DNA of 64,000 nt from Candidatus Binataceae bacterium (lineage in GTDB: Bacteria; Desulfobacterota; Binatia; Binatales; Binataceae), in contig DASRHP010000012.1 in NCBI GenBank assembly GCA_035650475.1, forward strand, positions 484,059 to 548,058. Direction: 5' to 3'. The notes beneath the pieces are model-generated. The model was not told where the DNA came from. It worked only from the letters and a program-made list of their open reading frames with translations, and did no database searches. Numbering within the stretch: position 1 is the stretch's first letter; every line of letters begins with the position of its first letter. The translations under genes and the position numbers were made by a program. Below are positions 63,652 to 64,000 of the stretch, piece after piece.

Positions 63652-64000
63652 ATGGAGCGAAATCTCGCGCTCGAAGTCGTTCGCGCCACCGAGGCGGCGG
63701 CCCTCGCCGCGGCGCGCTTTATCGGCCGCGGCGACGAACGGGCCGCCGACCACGCCGCCGCTGAAGCGATGCGCAAGGCGCTCAACTCGATCGCCTTCGA
63801 CGGCAAGATCATTATCGGCGAGGGCGAGCAGGGCGAGGCGGACATTCTGTACGCCGGCGAGATCGTCGGGACCGGCGTGGGTCCGGAGGTTGACCTGGCG
63901 CTCGACGCGCTCGAGGGCCCGCACATCTGCGCCTCGGGCGGCCCCAACGCGATGTCGTGTATCGCGCTCGCCGAGCGCGGTAAAATCCTGCGCTGCCCTG
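63652..64000 (+). CDS. GlpX-like class II fructose-1,6-bisphosphatase homologue, 3' end outside window
   Basis: The first 116 residues are visible and align without gaps to E. coli GlpX (recalled). Metal ligands are kept: D33, E57 (IIIGEGE), D85 and E88 (LALDALEGP). However, three key positions differ: K29 is Glu (GRGDER), D61 is Gly (GEGEQGEA) and T90 is Pro (EGPH). Asp61 and Thr90 correspond to the pair that activates water in this phosphatase superfamily. It may be a changed-specificity or inactive paralogue. The ATG at 63652 has GGAGG about 9 bases upstream; the apgM-like gene ends 38 bp before. Confidence 0.8.
   Translation, partial: MERNLALEVVRATEAAALAAARFIGRGDERAADHAAAEAMRKALNSIAFDGKIIIGEGEQGEADILYAGEIVGTGVGPEVDLALDALEGPHICASGGPNAMSCIALAERGKILRCP

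Overview
The window is one gene-dense stretch of a GC-rich bacterial chromosome, with about 60 protein genes and no RNA genes, insertion sequences or phage genes that I can recognise. GTG and TTG starts are common and many neighbouring genes overlap by a few bases. An LpxA-type acyltransferase, a complete cytochrome c maturation (Ccm) operon, complex I subunits, secreted proteins and a lipoprotein indicate a Gram-negative, respiring organism. The block tilS-ftsH-folP-cdaA-cdaR-glmM-pdxJ-nnr-tsaE-lysC-cimA resembles the order I recall from deltaproteobacteria such as Geobacter. Together with the CoA-transferase, MaoC, acyl-CoA dehydrogenase-like, CmcJ-like and tannase genes, this fits an uncultured deltaproteobacterium-like soil lineage (for example Binatota). 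That placement is an inference, not a measurement.

Layout. 1-4.1 kb: the end of a zinc-type alcohol dehydrogenase, then nuoB-nuoF-nuoG. 4.2-11.6 kb: an accessory zone with a small secreted protein, a secreted seven-blade kelch protein, an FAD monooxygenase, a small secreted protein, a secreted tannase/feruloyl esterase and two tandem paralogous membrane proteins. 11.6-13.6 kb: yacG, an lpxA-like gene and an endonuclease/exonuclease/phosphatase protein. 13.8-19.6 kb: ccmE-F-H-I-A-B-C-D. 19.7-21.1 kb: a DnaJ-type co-chaperone and its MerR-like partner. 21.2-35.7 kb: the conserved core from tilS to cysE, containing the c-di-AMP synthase operon. 35.7-39.0 kb: a minus-strand trio (FAD oxidoreductase, DUF1028, beta-propeller lipoprotein). 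39.1-48.9 kb: a sulfur-dependent tRNA modification and GTPase operon (cysteine desulfurase, mnmA, mtaB, rnc, era, der), then guaA and gltX. 49.2-58.6 kb: a looser accessory catabolic/transport region. 58.7-64 kb: aminotransferase, hom, thrC, an ApgM-family gene and the start of a glpX-like gene.

Points I would look at first: the GlpX-like protein keeps its metal ligands but lacks the residues expected to activate the attacking water; the ApgM-family gene sits where a homoserine kinase is needed; the CcmE is the rare Cys type and is paired with a cysteine-rich CcmH and a CcmI-like protein ending in a zinc ribbon; the DnaJ has only half of the usual zinc region; and several perfect inverted repeats lie in the secreted-enzyme zone. 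I found no single cassette that is clearly a new system.
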